From UBA8296 sp031581145 (GTDB lineage: Bacteria; Bacteroidota; Rhodothermia; Balneolales; Balneolaceae), in the NCBI GenBank assembly GCA_031581145.1, contig JAVLBP010000004.1, positions 1 through 64,000 on the forward strand: DNA of 64,000 nucleotides, given 5' to 3'. The notes beneath the pieces are model-generated. The model worked only from the letters and a program-made list of their open reading frames with translations. It did not search any database and had not been told where the DNA came from. The position numbers and the translations under genes were made by a program. Shown piece after piece: positions 10,101 through 17,478 of this stretch. The first letter of the stretch is position 1. Every line of letters starts with the position of its first letter.

Positions 10101-11524
10101 ACGTGACGAGTGTGGTGCTCAGTCGAGCAGGTGAGCTCCGCCTTCTGGCAGATGATGGGAAGGTGCTTGCGTCGTACAATGTCCCTTATGGGTCTGAAAT
10201 CATGGTCGAAGAAGGCGACATGGTTCAAAAGGGAATGCCATTATGTAAGTGGGATCCTTACAATGCGCTGATTTACAGTGAAGTCGACGGTAAGATTGAA
10301 TACAAAGATATACTTGCCGACGTCACCTACCGCGAAGATACCGATCAGCAAACAGGTCACCGTGAAAAAGTGATTATTGAGCATCGTGAGAAAAATCTCG
10401 TTCCAACCCTTGTGGTTAATGGAGGCAAAGGTAATACACGAGAGGCGACCCTCCCCGTTGACACCCATATTGTGATTGATGATGGTGAAAAGGTGTCAGC
10501 AGGACAAGTCTTAGCGAAGATTCCTCGAGCCACATCCAAGTCGAAGGATATTACCGCGGGTCTGCCACGTGTGACAGAGCTATTTGAAGCACGGAGTCCT
10601 TCTGAACCAGCTGTGGTAGCTGAGATTGACGGGATCGTCCAGATGGGTGCGCGTAAGCGTGGATCACAGGAGGTTATTGTTCGTCCAAAAGAGAGCGATA
10701 ACCCTGAAGATGTCAAAAAATATCTCATATCCTTGTCCAAGCATATTCTTGTCCAAGAAAACGACTTTGTACGTGCTGGAGACCCACTTTCTGATGGAAC
10801 CATTCCTGCTCAGGAAATCCTCAATATTTCTGGACCCTTTGCTGTTCAATCGTACTTAGTAAATGAGATTCAAGAAGTTTATCGCCTCCAAGGGGTAAAC
10901 ATCAACGATAAGCATATCGAGGTGATTGTTCGCACGATGATGCAGAAAGTTGAGGTGACTGATTCTGGAGACACGAATTATCTGGAAGAGGACAAAGTCG
11001 ACCGTTTCGAGCTTAATCGGAAGAATGACGAGTTGATTGGTAAGGTCGTCGTGGATGATCCAGGAGATAGTGAACTCTCCAAAGGTACACTCATGGATCG
11101 ACGCGAAGCCCGTGAACTCAACAACGAGTTGATCAAAGACAACAAGAAAGAATTGGAATTCCACGAAGCGCAACCTGCGATTTCGAGACCGATACTTCTT
11201 GGCATCACACGCGCGTCATTATCCACCGATAGCTGGTTATCTGCAGCGTCATTCCAAGAAACCACGAAAGTCTTGACGCAGGCTGCTATTGAAGCGAAAA
11301 AAGACCATTTACTGGGACTGAAGGAAAATGTGATTGTAGGTCACAAAGTACCTGCCGGAACTGGATTGCGTCGATACAACAACCTCATTGTTCGCTCGAA
11401 AACCGAGATGGAGTCTATTTCACCCATCTCAACACTCGATGCGACACTTGATGAGATTGCTTCGGGTGACGAGTCTGTGGCACCTACGGATGCTAAAGGA
11501 AACGAGGGAGCGGCCGAGGAATAG
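7160..11524 (+). CDS. rpoC: DNA-directed RNA polymerase subunit beta-prime
   Basis: 1454 residues. Translation starts with TTG at 7160; no ATG lies at the conserved N-terminus. The N-terminal zinc ribbon has Cys69, Cys71, Cys84 and Cys87. The catalytic magnesium loop NADFDGDQMAVHLP is at 475-488. The second zinc site uses Cys822, Cys896, Cys903 and Cys906. The trigger-loop region (GARGSKEQIRQLGGMRGLMAKP) and the C-terminal part (LKENVIVGHKVPAGTG) are intact. It follows rpoB by 34 bp in the same operon. Confidence 0.98.
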   Translation: MENLIPNQSLNITKDFQSIGVSLASDESIMEKSNGEIKTPETINYRTFKPEMDGLFCEKIFGPVKDYECHCGKYKRIRYKGIVCDRCGVEVTRKAVRRERMGHIELVVPIVHIWYFKSLPNKIAYLLGLSSKNLERIVYYETFVVTQTGAAKDIAGVKVGDMISEETKYEIIDSLPEDNQMLEDTDPDKFIVKEGADAIEALLASIDLNSRAYELKELVRSEKSQMKKKKLLKELQVVESFRSGNEHTENRPEWMVQRVLPVIPPELRPLVPLEGGRFATSDLNDLYRRVIIRNNRLKRLIEIKAPAVILRNEKRMLQESVDSLYDNSKKVNAIRNNNRALKSLSDMLKGKSGRFRQNLLGKRVDYSGRSVIVVGPELKLHECGLPKEMAVELYKPFVIRRLIERGYVKTVKSAKKVVDRRDAVVYEVLENVIKGHPVLLNRAPTLHRLGIQAFQPVLIEDRAIRLHPLACTAFNADFDGDQMAVHLPLSQDAVLEASILMLGAHNILSPANGGPIAVPSQDMILGIYYLTKMGNGLKGEGKTFSGMDEVRIAYDQGHIDLHAKINARVPMVPAEDGSVQTEVVKTTTGRVLFNEIIPSEMGFINKTLGKKQLRVLIGEIVAVAGTHKTAEFLDSMKNLGFEQATLGGLSFNLTDIIIPDAKRQLIEGAQKEVSEIQERYEMGFITDNERYNQVIDKWTSTTNRVSETLFQSLADDRDGFNPVFMMADSGARGSKEQIRQLGGMRGLMAKPQKSSLQQGNEVIENPILSSFREGLTVLEYFISTHGARKGLADTALKTADAGYLTRRLVDVAQDVIINELDCGTLRGITMKALKDNEDVIERLEDRILGRVSLEEIRDPLTNDLICEANELIDEKIARKIAETSIEEVDIRSVLTCEAERGVCAKCYGRDLTRNRMVQLGEAVGVIAAQSIGEPGTQLTLRTFHVGGTASRMEAESTHTAKFDGKVEFENVRVVDYDDGEDVTSVVLSRAGELRLLADDGKVLASYNVPYGSEIMVEEGDMVQKGMPLCKWDPYNALIYSEVDGKIEYKDILADVTYREDTDQQTGHREKVIIEHREKNLVPTLVVNGGKGNTREATLPVDTHIVIDDGEKVSAGQVLAKIPRATSKSKDITAGLPRVTELFEARSPSEPAVVAEIDGIVQMGARKRGSQEVIVRPKESDNPEDVKKYLISLSKHILVQENDFVRAGDPLSDGTIPAQEILNISGPFAVQSYLVNEIQEVYRLQGVNINDKHIEVIVRTMMQKVEVTDSGDTNYLEEDKVDRFELNRKNDELIGKVVVDDPGDSELSKGTLMDRREARELNNELIKDNKKELEFHEAQPAISRPILLGITRASLSTDSWLSAASFQETTKVLTQAAIEAKKDHLLGLKENVIVGHKVPAGTGLRRYNNLIVRSKTEMESISPISTLDATLDEIASGDESVAPTDAKGNEGAAEE

Positions 11525-11530
11525 GCCGCT
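11509..11530 (+). terminator. GC-rich hairpin at the end of rpoC
   Basis: AGCGGCC (11509-11515) pairs with GGCCGCT (11524-11530) around an 8-nt loop. The stem begins inside the last codons of rpoC and ends 1 bp before the stop codon of the convergent ggt gene. No clear T tract follows, so it may be a weak or bidirectional end point for the operon. Confidence 0.4.
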
Positions 11531-11531
11531 T

Positions 11532-13256
11532 CTAGAAGCCTGCTGTACCCCCGTCTCCACGGGGATCAGCTGCAGCTTCGATTAACCCATCCTCTCCAAC
11601 ATGTAGAAGGTGAACCCTTGCAAGTCCTGAGGATTCTACAACCTCATGCCCCATGGTTTTCAACATATGGTACGAGGTTGAATCGAGTACATTTTGCTCG
11701 ACTAGCAGTCGATCTGGGTACCATTGGTGATGAAATCTTGGAAACGTCAATGCCTCATTGGCATTCATGTCATGCTCTAAGATGTTGAGAATGGCCAACC
11801 ATGTGGCCGTAATAATCCTTGGACCCCCCGCAGCCCCCGCCATAATCACGGGTTTAGAATCCTTTGTGACAATAGTGGGTGACATAGAGCTTAACATTCG
11901 CTTTCCTGGTGCGATTGCATTAGCCACTGACCCGACCAAACCAAACATGTTTGGAGTGCCTGGTTTTACAGAAAAATCATCCATTTCGTTGTTTAGTAGA
12001 AACCCTGCACCGCGAACAGCGACCTTGCTACCAAAACTTCCATTTAAAGTGGTGGTGACTGCTACAGCATTACCTTGGCTGTCGATCACAGAAAAGTGAG
12101 TGGTTTCGGTGGATTCTTTGTATTTCCAGCCATCCACTGCTCCATGTGAAATCTCATCCGAAGGCGTATGTGAACCGGATGATACGTTGGAAAGCCGCTT
12201 TTTGAGATAATCTTTGTCAAGCAACTCTTCCACAGGTATCTCCCCGAAGTCAGTGTCACCCATGTATGTTGCCCTATCTGCAAACGTCAGACTCATGAGC
12301 TGCGCTAAGTAATGAACTCGCTCTATTGATTGAGGTGACTTAAAAGAGGTCCCGCTTAACTCCAACATGCCCAAGAGTTGTCCCATCACGACCCCGCCAC
12401 TACTTGGCATGGGCATCATCACAAACTCAAAGCTCTTGTACTCTACCTTAACAGGTGTACGCCAAACAGATTCATACTCATCTAGATCTTGCTGGCGAAT
12501 ATAGCCACCCCCTAAGTCCATTTCTTGGGTAAGTAGGGCAGCTGTTTCTCCCTTATAAAAACCCGATCTACCGTCTGATTGTATACGGGTGAGTGTTTGA
12601 GCTAAATCCTCTTGACGAAAAAGATCACCTGCTTCCCACATCGAGCCATCGGACTTGATAAAATAGTTGCTTGATCCCTCGAACAATAAAAAATCGTCCG
12701 CTGCAGCGTTTAATGATTGTGCCTGAGATGCTCGTAGTGGATACCCTTCCCGAGCCAATTCGACCGCAGGTTGAAGTAAGACTTCCCACGGAAGCTTGCC
12801 ATAAGCTTCATGAACTTTTACCATTCCGTCCACAGTTCCAGGAACACCGGATGCGAGGTGACCTAAAAGGCTTTTTTCACGTATTGCTTCTCCTTCGTTA
12901 TCCAAATACATCTCACCGAAAGCATCTAAGGGGGCTTTTTCACGAAAGTCTAAAGCGGATGAAGATCCATCACTGTGATGAATGACCATAAACCCCCCAC
13001 CGCCTAGGTTTCCAGCGCGTGGTGTGGATACAGCAAGAGCAAATTGAATGGCAATGGCAGCGTCTATCGCGTTACCCCCCTGAGCCATAATATCTGCGCC
13101 AATGTTAGATACTACAGGCTCAGCAGTGCTTACAGCAGCTTCTGTGTAGGTGTCAACCCACAACGATTGCGCTTGAGATGTGTAGGAACCCCCCCCTACA
13201 AACAATAATATTGCGCAGAGAATACTCGAACTCGATACACGAAGACTATTCGTCAA
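11532..13256 (-). CDS. ggt: Gamma-glutamyltranspeptidase
   Basis: 574 residues. A hydrophobic signal sequence (about 9-30, ending SQAQS) indicates export. The precursor is expected to cleave itself before Thr385 in TTHFSVID; the following GNAVAVTTTLNGSFGSKV is the family pattern around the catalytic threonine of the small subunit. The enzyme hydrolyses or transfers the gamma-glutamyl group of glutathione in the periplasm. The only start that keeps the signal peptide is TTG at 13256, which lies in the first copy of a 13-bp tandem duplication. Convergent with rpoC. Confidence 0.93.
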   Translation of the reverse strand: MTNSLRVSSSSILCAILLFVGGGSYTSQAQSLWVDTYTEAAVSTAEPVVSNIGADIMAQGGNAIDAAIAIQFALAVSTPRAGNLGGGGFMVIHHSDGSSSALDFREKAPLDAFGEMYLDNEGEAIREKSLLGHLASGVPGTVDGMVKVHEAYGKLPWEVLLQPAVELAREGYPLRASQAQSLNAAADDFLLFEGSSNYFIKSDGSMWEAGDLFRQEDLAQTLTRIQSDGRSGFYKGETAALLTQEMDLGGGYIRQQDLDEYESVWRTPVKVEYKSFEFVMMPMPSSGGVVMGQLLGMLELSGTSFKSPQSIERVHYLAQLMSLTFADRATYMGDTDFGEIPVEELLDKDYLKKRLSNVSSGSHTPSDEISHGAVDGWKYKESTETTHFSVIDSQGNAVAVTTTLNGSFGSKVAVRGAGFLLNNEMDDFSVKPGTPNMFGLVGSVANAIAPGKRMLSSMSPTIVTKDSKPVIMAGAAGGPRIITATWLAILNILEHDMNANEALTFPRFHHQWYPDRLLVEQNVLDSTSYHMLKTMGHEVVESSGLARVHLLHVGEDGLIEAAADPRGDGGTAGF

Positions 13257-13270
13257 AACTATTCGTCAAA
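13245..13270. repeat. 13-bp perfect tandem duplication at the ggt start
   Basis: ACTATTCGTCAAA occurs twice without a gap (13245-13257 and 13258-13270). The first copy holds the TTG start of ggt on the minus strand; the second copy provides an out-of-frame TTG 13 bp upstream. It fills the short gap between ggt and the YtxH gene. Confidence 0.95.
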
Positions 13271-13280
13271 AGTCGGTGCG

Positions 13281-13595
13281 TTACGCTTTGTCGTCGTCTA
13301 GAGCTTCTGATGCATTATGCAGTAACTCTTCTGCCTCATGCATAAGATTTTCCGCCTTTTCACGAGCTTCATCGACGACTTGATTGCCGCGCTCTTTCGC
13401 TTCAGAAACCAAGCGATCTCTCTCTTTTCGGAGTTGTTCAATTTTGGCCGTGAGCTCGTCTGTGTAATGTGACACTTTGTAGGTGAGCTTATCCCTAGTC
13501 GTTTTGCCCTTTTCTGGGGCATATAATAGCGCTGCAGCACTCCCTACTGCTGCGCCTACGATAACTCCTGTAATGAAATCTGATGTTTTACTCAT
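13281..13595 (-). CDS. YtxH-like membrane-anchored coiled-coil protein
   Basis: 104 residues. The N-terminal FITGVIVGAAVGSAAALLYAPEKG-type segment (about 7-30) is the glycine/alanine-rich single span of YtxH family proteins. It is followed by a charged helical region (about 40-98) rich in Glu, Lys and Arg that looks like a coiled coil. Such proteins are often stress-linked, but their biochemical role is not settled. It lies upstream of ggt on the same strand with a 24-bp gap, so co-transcription is possible. Confidence 0.8.
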   Translation of the reverse strand: MSKTSDFITGVIVGAAVGSAAALLYAPEKGKTTRDKLTYKVSHYTDELTAKIEQLRKERDRLVSEAKERGNQVVDEAREKAENLMHEAEELLHNASEALDDDKA

Positions 13596-13698
13596 TTGTC
13601 CAAATGGTCTTAATGCGAGATGTTGTATTTTCTTACGTGAAAATGGTTCAAAAAGTTACCAATCTCAATAGGCGAACACGTCTTCAATCTACACCATT

Positions 13699-14358
13699 AT
13701 GAAATTTTTTATTGATACAGCCGATCTCAACGAAATCAAAGAAGCTCATGACCTTGGCGTTTTGGATGGGGTGACGACCAATCCAAGCCTTTGTGCTAAA
13801 ATTGGGGTGGACGATTTTGAAGGCCATATTCAAGAGATCTGTAAAATTGTCGATGGCGATGTATCTGCTGAAGTGATTGCCACCGATTATGATGGGATGA
13901 TTGAAGAGGGACGTCGATTGGCTGGACTTGCAAACAATGTTGTGGTGAAAGTGCCACTCATCAAGGATGGGATTAAGGCGATAAAAACCTTCACGGACGA
14001 AGGGATCCGCACCAACTGCACATTATGCTTCTCCCCCACACAGGCGCTCATCGCTGCAAAAGCGGGAGCCACATACATCTCACCGTTCATTGGGCGGCTC
14101 GACGATGTTTCTCAAGATGGGATGAACCTCATCTCCGAGATCATCACGATTTATGACAATTACGCGCTCGATACTGAAGTCCTTGCCGCAAGTATTCGCC
14201 ATCCGTTGCATGTTCTTCAAGCCGCAGAAATGGGGGCCGACGTTGCGACGATGCCACTCAAGGTGATTTTTGCACTGCTTAAACATCCGCTTACCGATGC
14301 AGGGCTAGAAAAATTTCTAGAGGACTGGAAATCCTTGCAAGCGTCCAAAAAAGGCTAA
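13699..14358 (+). CDS. fsa: Fructose-6-phosphate aldolase / TalC-type transaldolase
   Basis: 219 residues, the short transaldolase class. It opens MKFFIDTADLNEIKEA and continues GVTTNPSL, typical of this family. Lys84 in VVVKVPL is the Schiff-base lysine, and TNCTLCFSPTQALIAAKAGATYISPFIGRLDD is conserved. These short enzymes act either as fructose-6-phosphate aldolases or as transaldolases in the pentose phosphate pathway, which cannot be decided from sequence here. It is alone on the plus strand between two minus-strand groups. Confidence 0.9.
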   Translation: MKFFIDTADLNEIKEAHDLGVLDGVTTNPSLCAKIGVDDFEGHIQEICKIVDGDVSAEVIATDYDGMIEEGRRLAGLANNVVVKVPLIKDGIKAIKTFTDEGIRTNCTLCFSPTQALIAAKAGATYISPFIGRLDDVSQDGMNLISEIITIYDNYALDTEVLAASIRHPLHVLQAAEMGADVATMPLKVIFALLKHPLTDAGLEKFLEDWKSLQASKKG

Positions 14359-14381
14359 CAGGAAGGGCCAGCCCTGCATTA

Positions 14382-14441
14382 CCATCTGCTGAGCCATCTG
14401 CATAACCATCTACTGAACCAGCGGCTTAGCCAGACCGTCAA
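14382..14441. repeat. Degenerate 12-bp tandem repeat, five units
   Basis: Units of 12 bp beginning CCA: CCATCTGCTGAG (14382), CCATCTGCATAA (14394), CCATCTACTGAA (14406), CCAGCGGCTTAG (14418) and CCAGACCGTCAA (14430). The register holds exactly over 60 bp while the sequence drifts. It fills the gap between the convergent ends of fsa and crtI; the last unit just enters the crtI stop region. Confidence 0.85.
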
Positions 14442-15916
14442 CTGGTACCAATGAGATTCTCCGCAATCTTTGAGCTTGACAATACGCCCGGCAAACCAGC
14501 CCCAGGGTGCGTCCCTGCCCCCACGAAGTATAAACCGTCTACGTCCTCGCTCTTGTTATGAGGTCGGAACCAAGCTGATTGTGTGAGGATCGGCTCCACC
14601 GAGAATGCCGACCCTTTGTAGGAGTGCAGCGTGTCTTGGAAGTGAAGCGGGTCGATGTAATGTTCAGAGACCAGGGAATCGCTTAGTCCAGGTAGATAAT
14701 TCTCTTCGAGGAAATTCATAATGCGATCTCTGTAGATCGGCGCAAACTCGGTCCAATCTGTTCCACTATCGAGATGAGGCACTGGAGATAGCACATAAAA
14801 CGCCTCATGTCCATCAGGTGCCATCGATGGATCGGTTAGCGTCGGCATGTGCAGATAAAGGGAGAAATCATCGGCCACCTTTTTCGTTTTAAAGATATCG
14901 TTGAGCAACCCTTTGTACCGATCACTCAGGATGATGTTGTGATGTGCTAGGCCTTGATCTCTGTAGCGTCGATTCGTCCCAAAATAGATCACAAACAACG
15001 ACATGCTGTAACGCATCCGCTCGAGTCGTCGGTCTGTGTACTTTCGACGATGGTGCGAGGCAACTAACTCACGGTAGGTTGTTGCAACATCGGCGTTAGA
15101 GACCACGACGTCAGCATCCAGCTTGTCTCCATTGGCAAGTTGAACCCCTCTGACCCGGCCGTTAGAGACCAAAATCTCATCCACTTTTTGATTCACGTGG
15201 AGTTGGCCCCCTTGCTCTTCAATGAGCTTCACCATGGCATTGACGATACTTCCTGTGCCACCGAGGGCATAATGTACGCCCCATTCACGCTCCAAATAGT
15301 GAATCATGGCATAAATTGACGTGGTATCGAAGGGATTCCCCCCAACAAGTAGAGGATGAAAGGAGAAACAACGTCGCAAGAATTCATCCTCAATGAATCC
15401 TGACACGTATTGATATACCGTCTCGTGTGATTTAAGACGCACGAGATCAGGAGCCACTTTGAGCATGTCGCTAATGTTCAAAAAGGGCTTATCAGCAAGC
15501 TCTACGAACCCTTTTTCGAAGATGGCCTTGGTCGTAGACAAAAATTTCGTGTAGCCTTCCTTGTCTCGAGGATTTCGTTTCTCAATCTCACTAAGGATAA
15601 ACTCGTGGTTGTCGTTGTAATCAAACGGCTGATTGTTCCAATCAAAAATCCGGTAGAATGGATCACAGGGGACCAAGTCGAAGTAATCTTCCCTTTTCTT
15701 TCCTGCAGCTTCCCAAATTTCATCAAATAAAAAGGGTGCTGTGATGACTGTGGGCCCGCCATCAAACTTGAATCCATCCATTTCGTAGGTGTAGCCTCGG
15801 CCTCCGGGCTTATCTCTAGACTCAAGGACCGTTACGTTGTGGCCAGCAGAAAGGAGTCTTGATGCAGCACCTAAGCCACCAAACCCTGACCCGATAACAA
15901 TGATATTCTTTTTCAT
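14438..15916 (-). CDS. crtI: Phytoene desaturase family protein (CrtI-like)
   Basis: 492 residues. The N-terminal FAD-binding motif is IVIGSGFGGLGAASRL with GGRGYTYEMDGFKFDGGPTV downstream; the C-terminal signature is GLYFVGAGTHPGAGLPGV (about 463-480). These match bacterial CrtI-type desaturases, which introduce double bonds into phytoene in carotenoid synthesis. No crtB or other carotenoid gene is in the window, so a related CrtI-family reaction (for example a ketolase-like or isomerase role) cannot be excluded. Confidence 0.85.
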   Translation of the reverse strand: MKKNIIVIGSGFGGLGAASRLLSAGHNVTVLESRDKPGGRGYTYEMDGFKFDGGPTVITAPFLFDEIWEAAGKKREDYFDLVPCDPFYRIFDWNNQPFDYNDNHEFILSEIEKRNPRDKEGYTKFLSTTKAIFEKGFVELADKPFLNISDMLKVAPDLVRLKSHETVYQYVSGFIEDEFLRRCFSFHPLLVGGNPFDTTSIYAMIHYLEREWGVHYALGGTGSIVNAMVKLIEEQGGQLHVNQKVDEILVSNGRVRGVQLANGDKLDADVVVSNADVATTYRELVASHHRRKYTDRRLERMRYSMSLFVIYFGTNRRYRDQGLAHHNIILSDRYKGLLNDIFKTKKVADDFSLYLHMPTLTDPSMAPDGHEAFYVLSPVPHLDSGTDWTEFAPIYRDRIMNFLEENYLPGLSDSLVSEHYIDPLHFQDTLHSYKGSAFSVEPILTQSAWFRPHNKSEDVDGLYFVGAGTHPGAGLPGVLSSSKIAENLIGTS

Positions 15917-15952
15917 ACGAGCTTTAACAATGATTACATGTCTATCAATCCA

Positions 15953-15982
15953 ATGCGGCTAATTTCGATGCAACTAATTTTG
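15953..15982. repeat. 15-bp tandem duplication across the rlpA stop
   Basis: ATGCGGCTAATTTCG (15953-15967) and ATGCAACTAATTTTG (15968-15982) match at 12 of 15 positions. The right-hand copy contains the stop codon of the minus-strand rlpA gene, and the left-hand copy repeats that TAG in register. Confidence 0.85.
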
Positions 15983-16687
15983 GTATTGACGAACATACCC
16001 AGAGTAGCCACGTCGTTCAAGTCGTGCAAGAATCGATTCCGCCCGCTTGCGAGATTTATAGGCACCATAAAACACCCGATAAATCACCTTTCCATTTGAC
16101 ACACGTCGTTCTACGGTCGCTCCACGAACCGTTTTTGCTTTTTCCATAGCCTCTTCACGCGTCTCAAATGCCGCCAATTGTACGGTGAAGAGTTCATCTT
16201 TGATGGCTGCAGGACGAACAGGAGCGTCTCCATTCTCTAACAATATAAGTCGTACTCGTGCCGTGCCTGGCCCTACCATTTGAATCGCTTCAGCAGCCCC
16301 TTTTGATAAATCGATAATCCGATCTCCTACATAGGGACCACGATCATTGATTCGGACATCAATGGATCGGCCATTATCTAAGTTTTTAACCCGCACCATG
16401 GTATTGAAGGGCAACGTCTTGTGTGCTGCCGAAATCCCATCCATGTCAAAGGTCTCCCCATTAGCAGTAGGTCTCCCGTTAAAGTTGGGTCCGTACCAAC
16501 TCGCCAGTCCCTCTTGAATCACATCACCCTTACGCAAGGGTGCCGAGCCAATGGTGCTACCACGCTCTACCGCACCGTTTGGAAGGTTGAACGGACGACT
16601 CGAAGCACAACCCTGTGCAAGGGTAAGAATCAGGAGTCCAATTAGAAGTTGGACCCGCGGTTTGGACGAATATCGTAAAGGATCCAC
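15974..16687 (-). CDS. rlpA: RlpA-like septal ring lipoprotein (DPBB and SPOR domains)
   Basis: 237 residues. A signal peptide ends in LAQGC, with Cys27 as the likely lipidated residue. The double-psi beta-barrel (about 57-150) contains GLASWYGPNFNGRPTANGE and RINDRGPYVGDRIIDLS, including the catalytic Asp region of RlpA lytic transglycosylases. A C-terminal SPOR domain (about 165-237) binds denuded septal peptidoglycan. Expected to act at the division site in the outer membrane. Faces the rhomboid gene across a 186-bp gap. Confidence 0.88.
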   Translation of the reverse strand: MDPLRYSSKPRVQLLIGLLILTLAQGCASSRPFNLPNGAVERGSTIGSAPLRKGDVIQEGLASWYGPNFNGRPTANGETFDMDGISAAHKTLPFNTMVRVKNLDNGRSIDVRINDRGPYVGDRIIDLSKGAAEAIQMVGPGTARVRLILLENGDAPVRPAAIKDELFTVQLAAFETREEAMEKAKTVRGATVERRVSNGKVIYRVFYGAYKSRKRAESILARLERRGYSGYVRQYQN

Positions 16688-16788
16688 AACGGTCTATAGG
16701 TTACGTGATATCAAAAATTGACATGTTGAATTCTAATGATGCTTTGTTAATTTAACGATGAGTTTATTAACCTGCTCTCTTTTAGGCT

Positions 16789-16821
16789 AAGCGCTGGATC
16801 GACCGTCCAGCGTTTTTTTTT
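16789..16821 (+). terminator. Intrinsic terminator on the plus strand, no gene upstream
   Basis: CGCTGGA (16792-16798) pairs with TCCAGCG (16806-16812), extended outward by A-U and G-U pairs to 16789 and 16815, and is followed by nine T residues (16813-16821). It is a textbook Rho-independent terminator for plus-strand transcription, yet the only DNA before it is the rlpA promoter region. It must end either a short untranslated RNA or an aborted leader of the rhomboid gene. Confidence 0.85.
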
Positions 16822-16857
16822 GCACCCATCTGCTCCCATCTGTGTTGACCTCAATTC

Positions 16858-16884
16858 CATGAGTCTTACTGCATGAGTCTTACG
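16858..16884. repeat. 14-bp duplication of the rhomboid start region
   Basis: CATGAGTCTTACTG (16858-16871) is followed by CATGAGTCTTACG (16872-16884). The upstream copy gives an ATG that reads five codons and stops at a TGA overlapping the true ATG at 16873. Confidence 0.92.
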
Positions 16885-17472
16885 CTTCTCCTCATCACGA
16901 GTACCTCCGTGATCTCGTTGGTTGCCTTTCGATTTCGTGAATCTATTTGGGATCGCTTGATGTTGCGCCCGTACAGAGTCTTACGCCAACAAACCTATTA
17001 TGAATTACTCACAAGTGGGTTTGTCCATGGCTCAAATTGGCACTTACTCACCAATATGGTTGTCCTATTGTTTTTTGGTGTCACTGTCGAGCAGGCTGTT
17101 GGGGCGGGCCATTTTTTAGGGTTGTATGGCTCTGGACTTGTTGTGTCGGCTCTTCCGTCGATGATCCGGTATGGGCAACAGCCAGCCTACGCCACATTAG
17201 GCGCTTCGGGTGCGGTCGAGGCAGTGCTGTTTACCTTTATATTTTTCTTTCCTACCGATAAATTGATCCTGTTCATCTTTCCCATCGGTATACCCGCGTG
17301 GATTTTTGGCGTAGGCTTTTTGGTTTACTCGTGGGTGTCTGCTTCCAGAAAAGGGGGACTCATCAACCACGAAGCTCACATAGCTGGAGCATTATGGGGT
17401 TGGGTCTATCCTTTGGTCTTTATCCCACGAAGTTGGGACCATCTTTGGACGCTTTTTGAGCAAGTCTTGTGA
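16873..17472 (+). CDS. Rhomboid family intramembrane serine protease
   Basis: 199 residues with about six hydrophobic helices. The catalytic dyad is visible: Ser112 in TLGASGAVEA (GxSG motif) and His169 in EAHIAGALWGW. The oxyanion-region HGSNWHLLTNM (about 52-62) is also conserved. Rhomboids cleave transmembrane substrates within the bilayer; the substrate is unknown. The ATG at 16873 was chosen because the duplicate ATG at 16859 is out of frame. Preceded by a strong terminator at 16789, so it may have its own promoter close to the start. Confidence 0.9.
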   Translation: MSLTLLLITSTSVISLVAFRFRESIWDRLMLRPYRVLRQQTYYELLTSGFVHGSNWHLLTNMVVLLFFGVTVEQAVGAGHFLGLYGSGLVVSALPSMIRYGQQPAYATLGASGAVEAVLFTFIFFFPTDKLILFIFPIGIPAWIFGVGFLVYSWVSASRKGGLINHEAHIAGALWGWVYPLVFIPRSWDHLWTLFEQVL

Positions 17473-17478
17473 TCGGTT

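Noticed and set aside
9617..10228. Open frame of 203 residues antisense to rpoC
   Set aside because: Lies fully in conserved rpoC sequence and has no recognisable domain.
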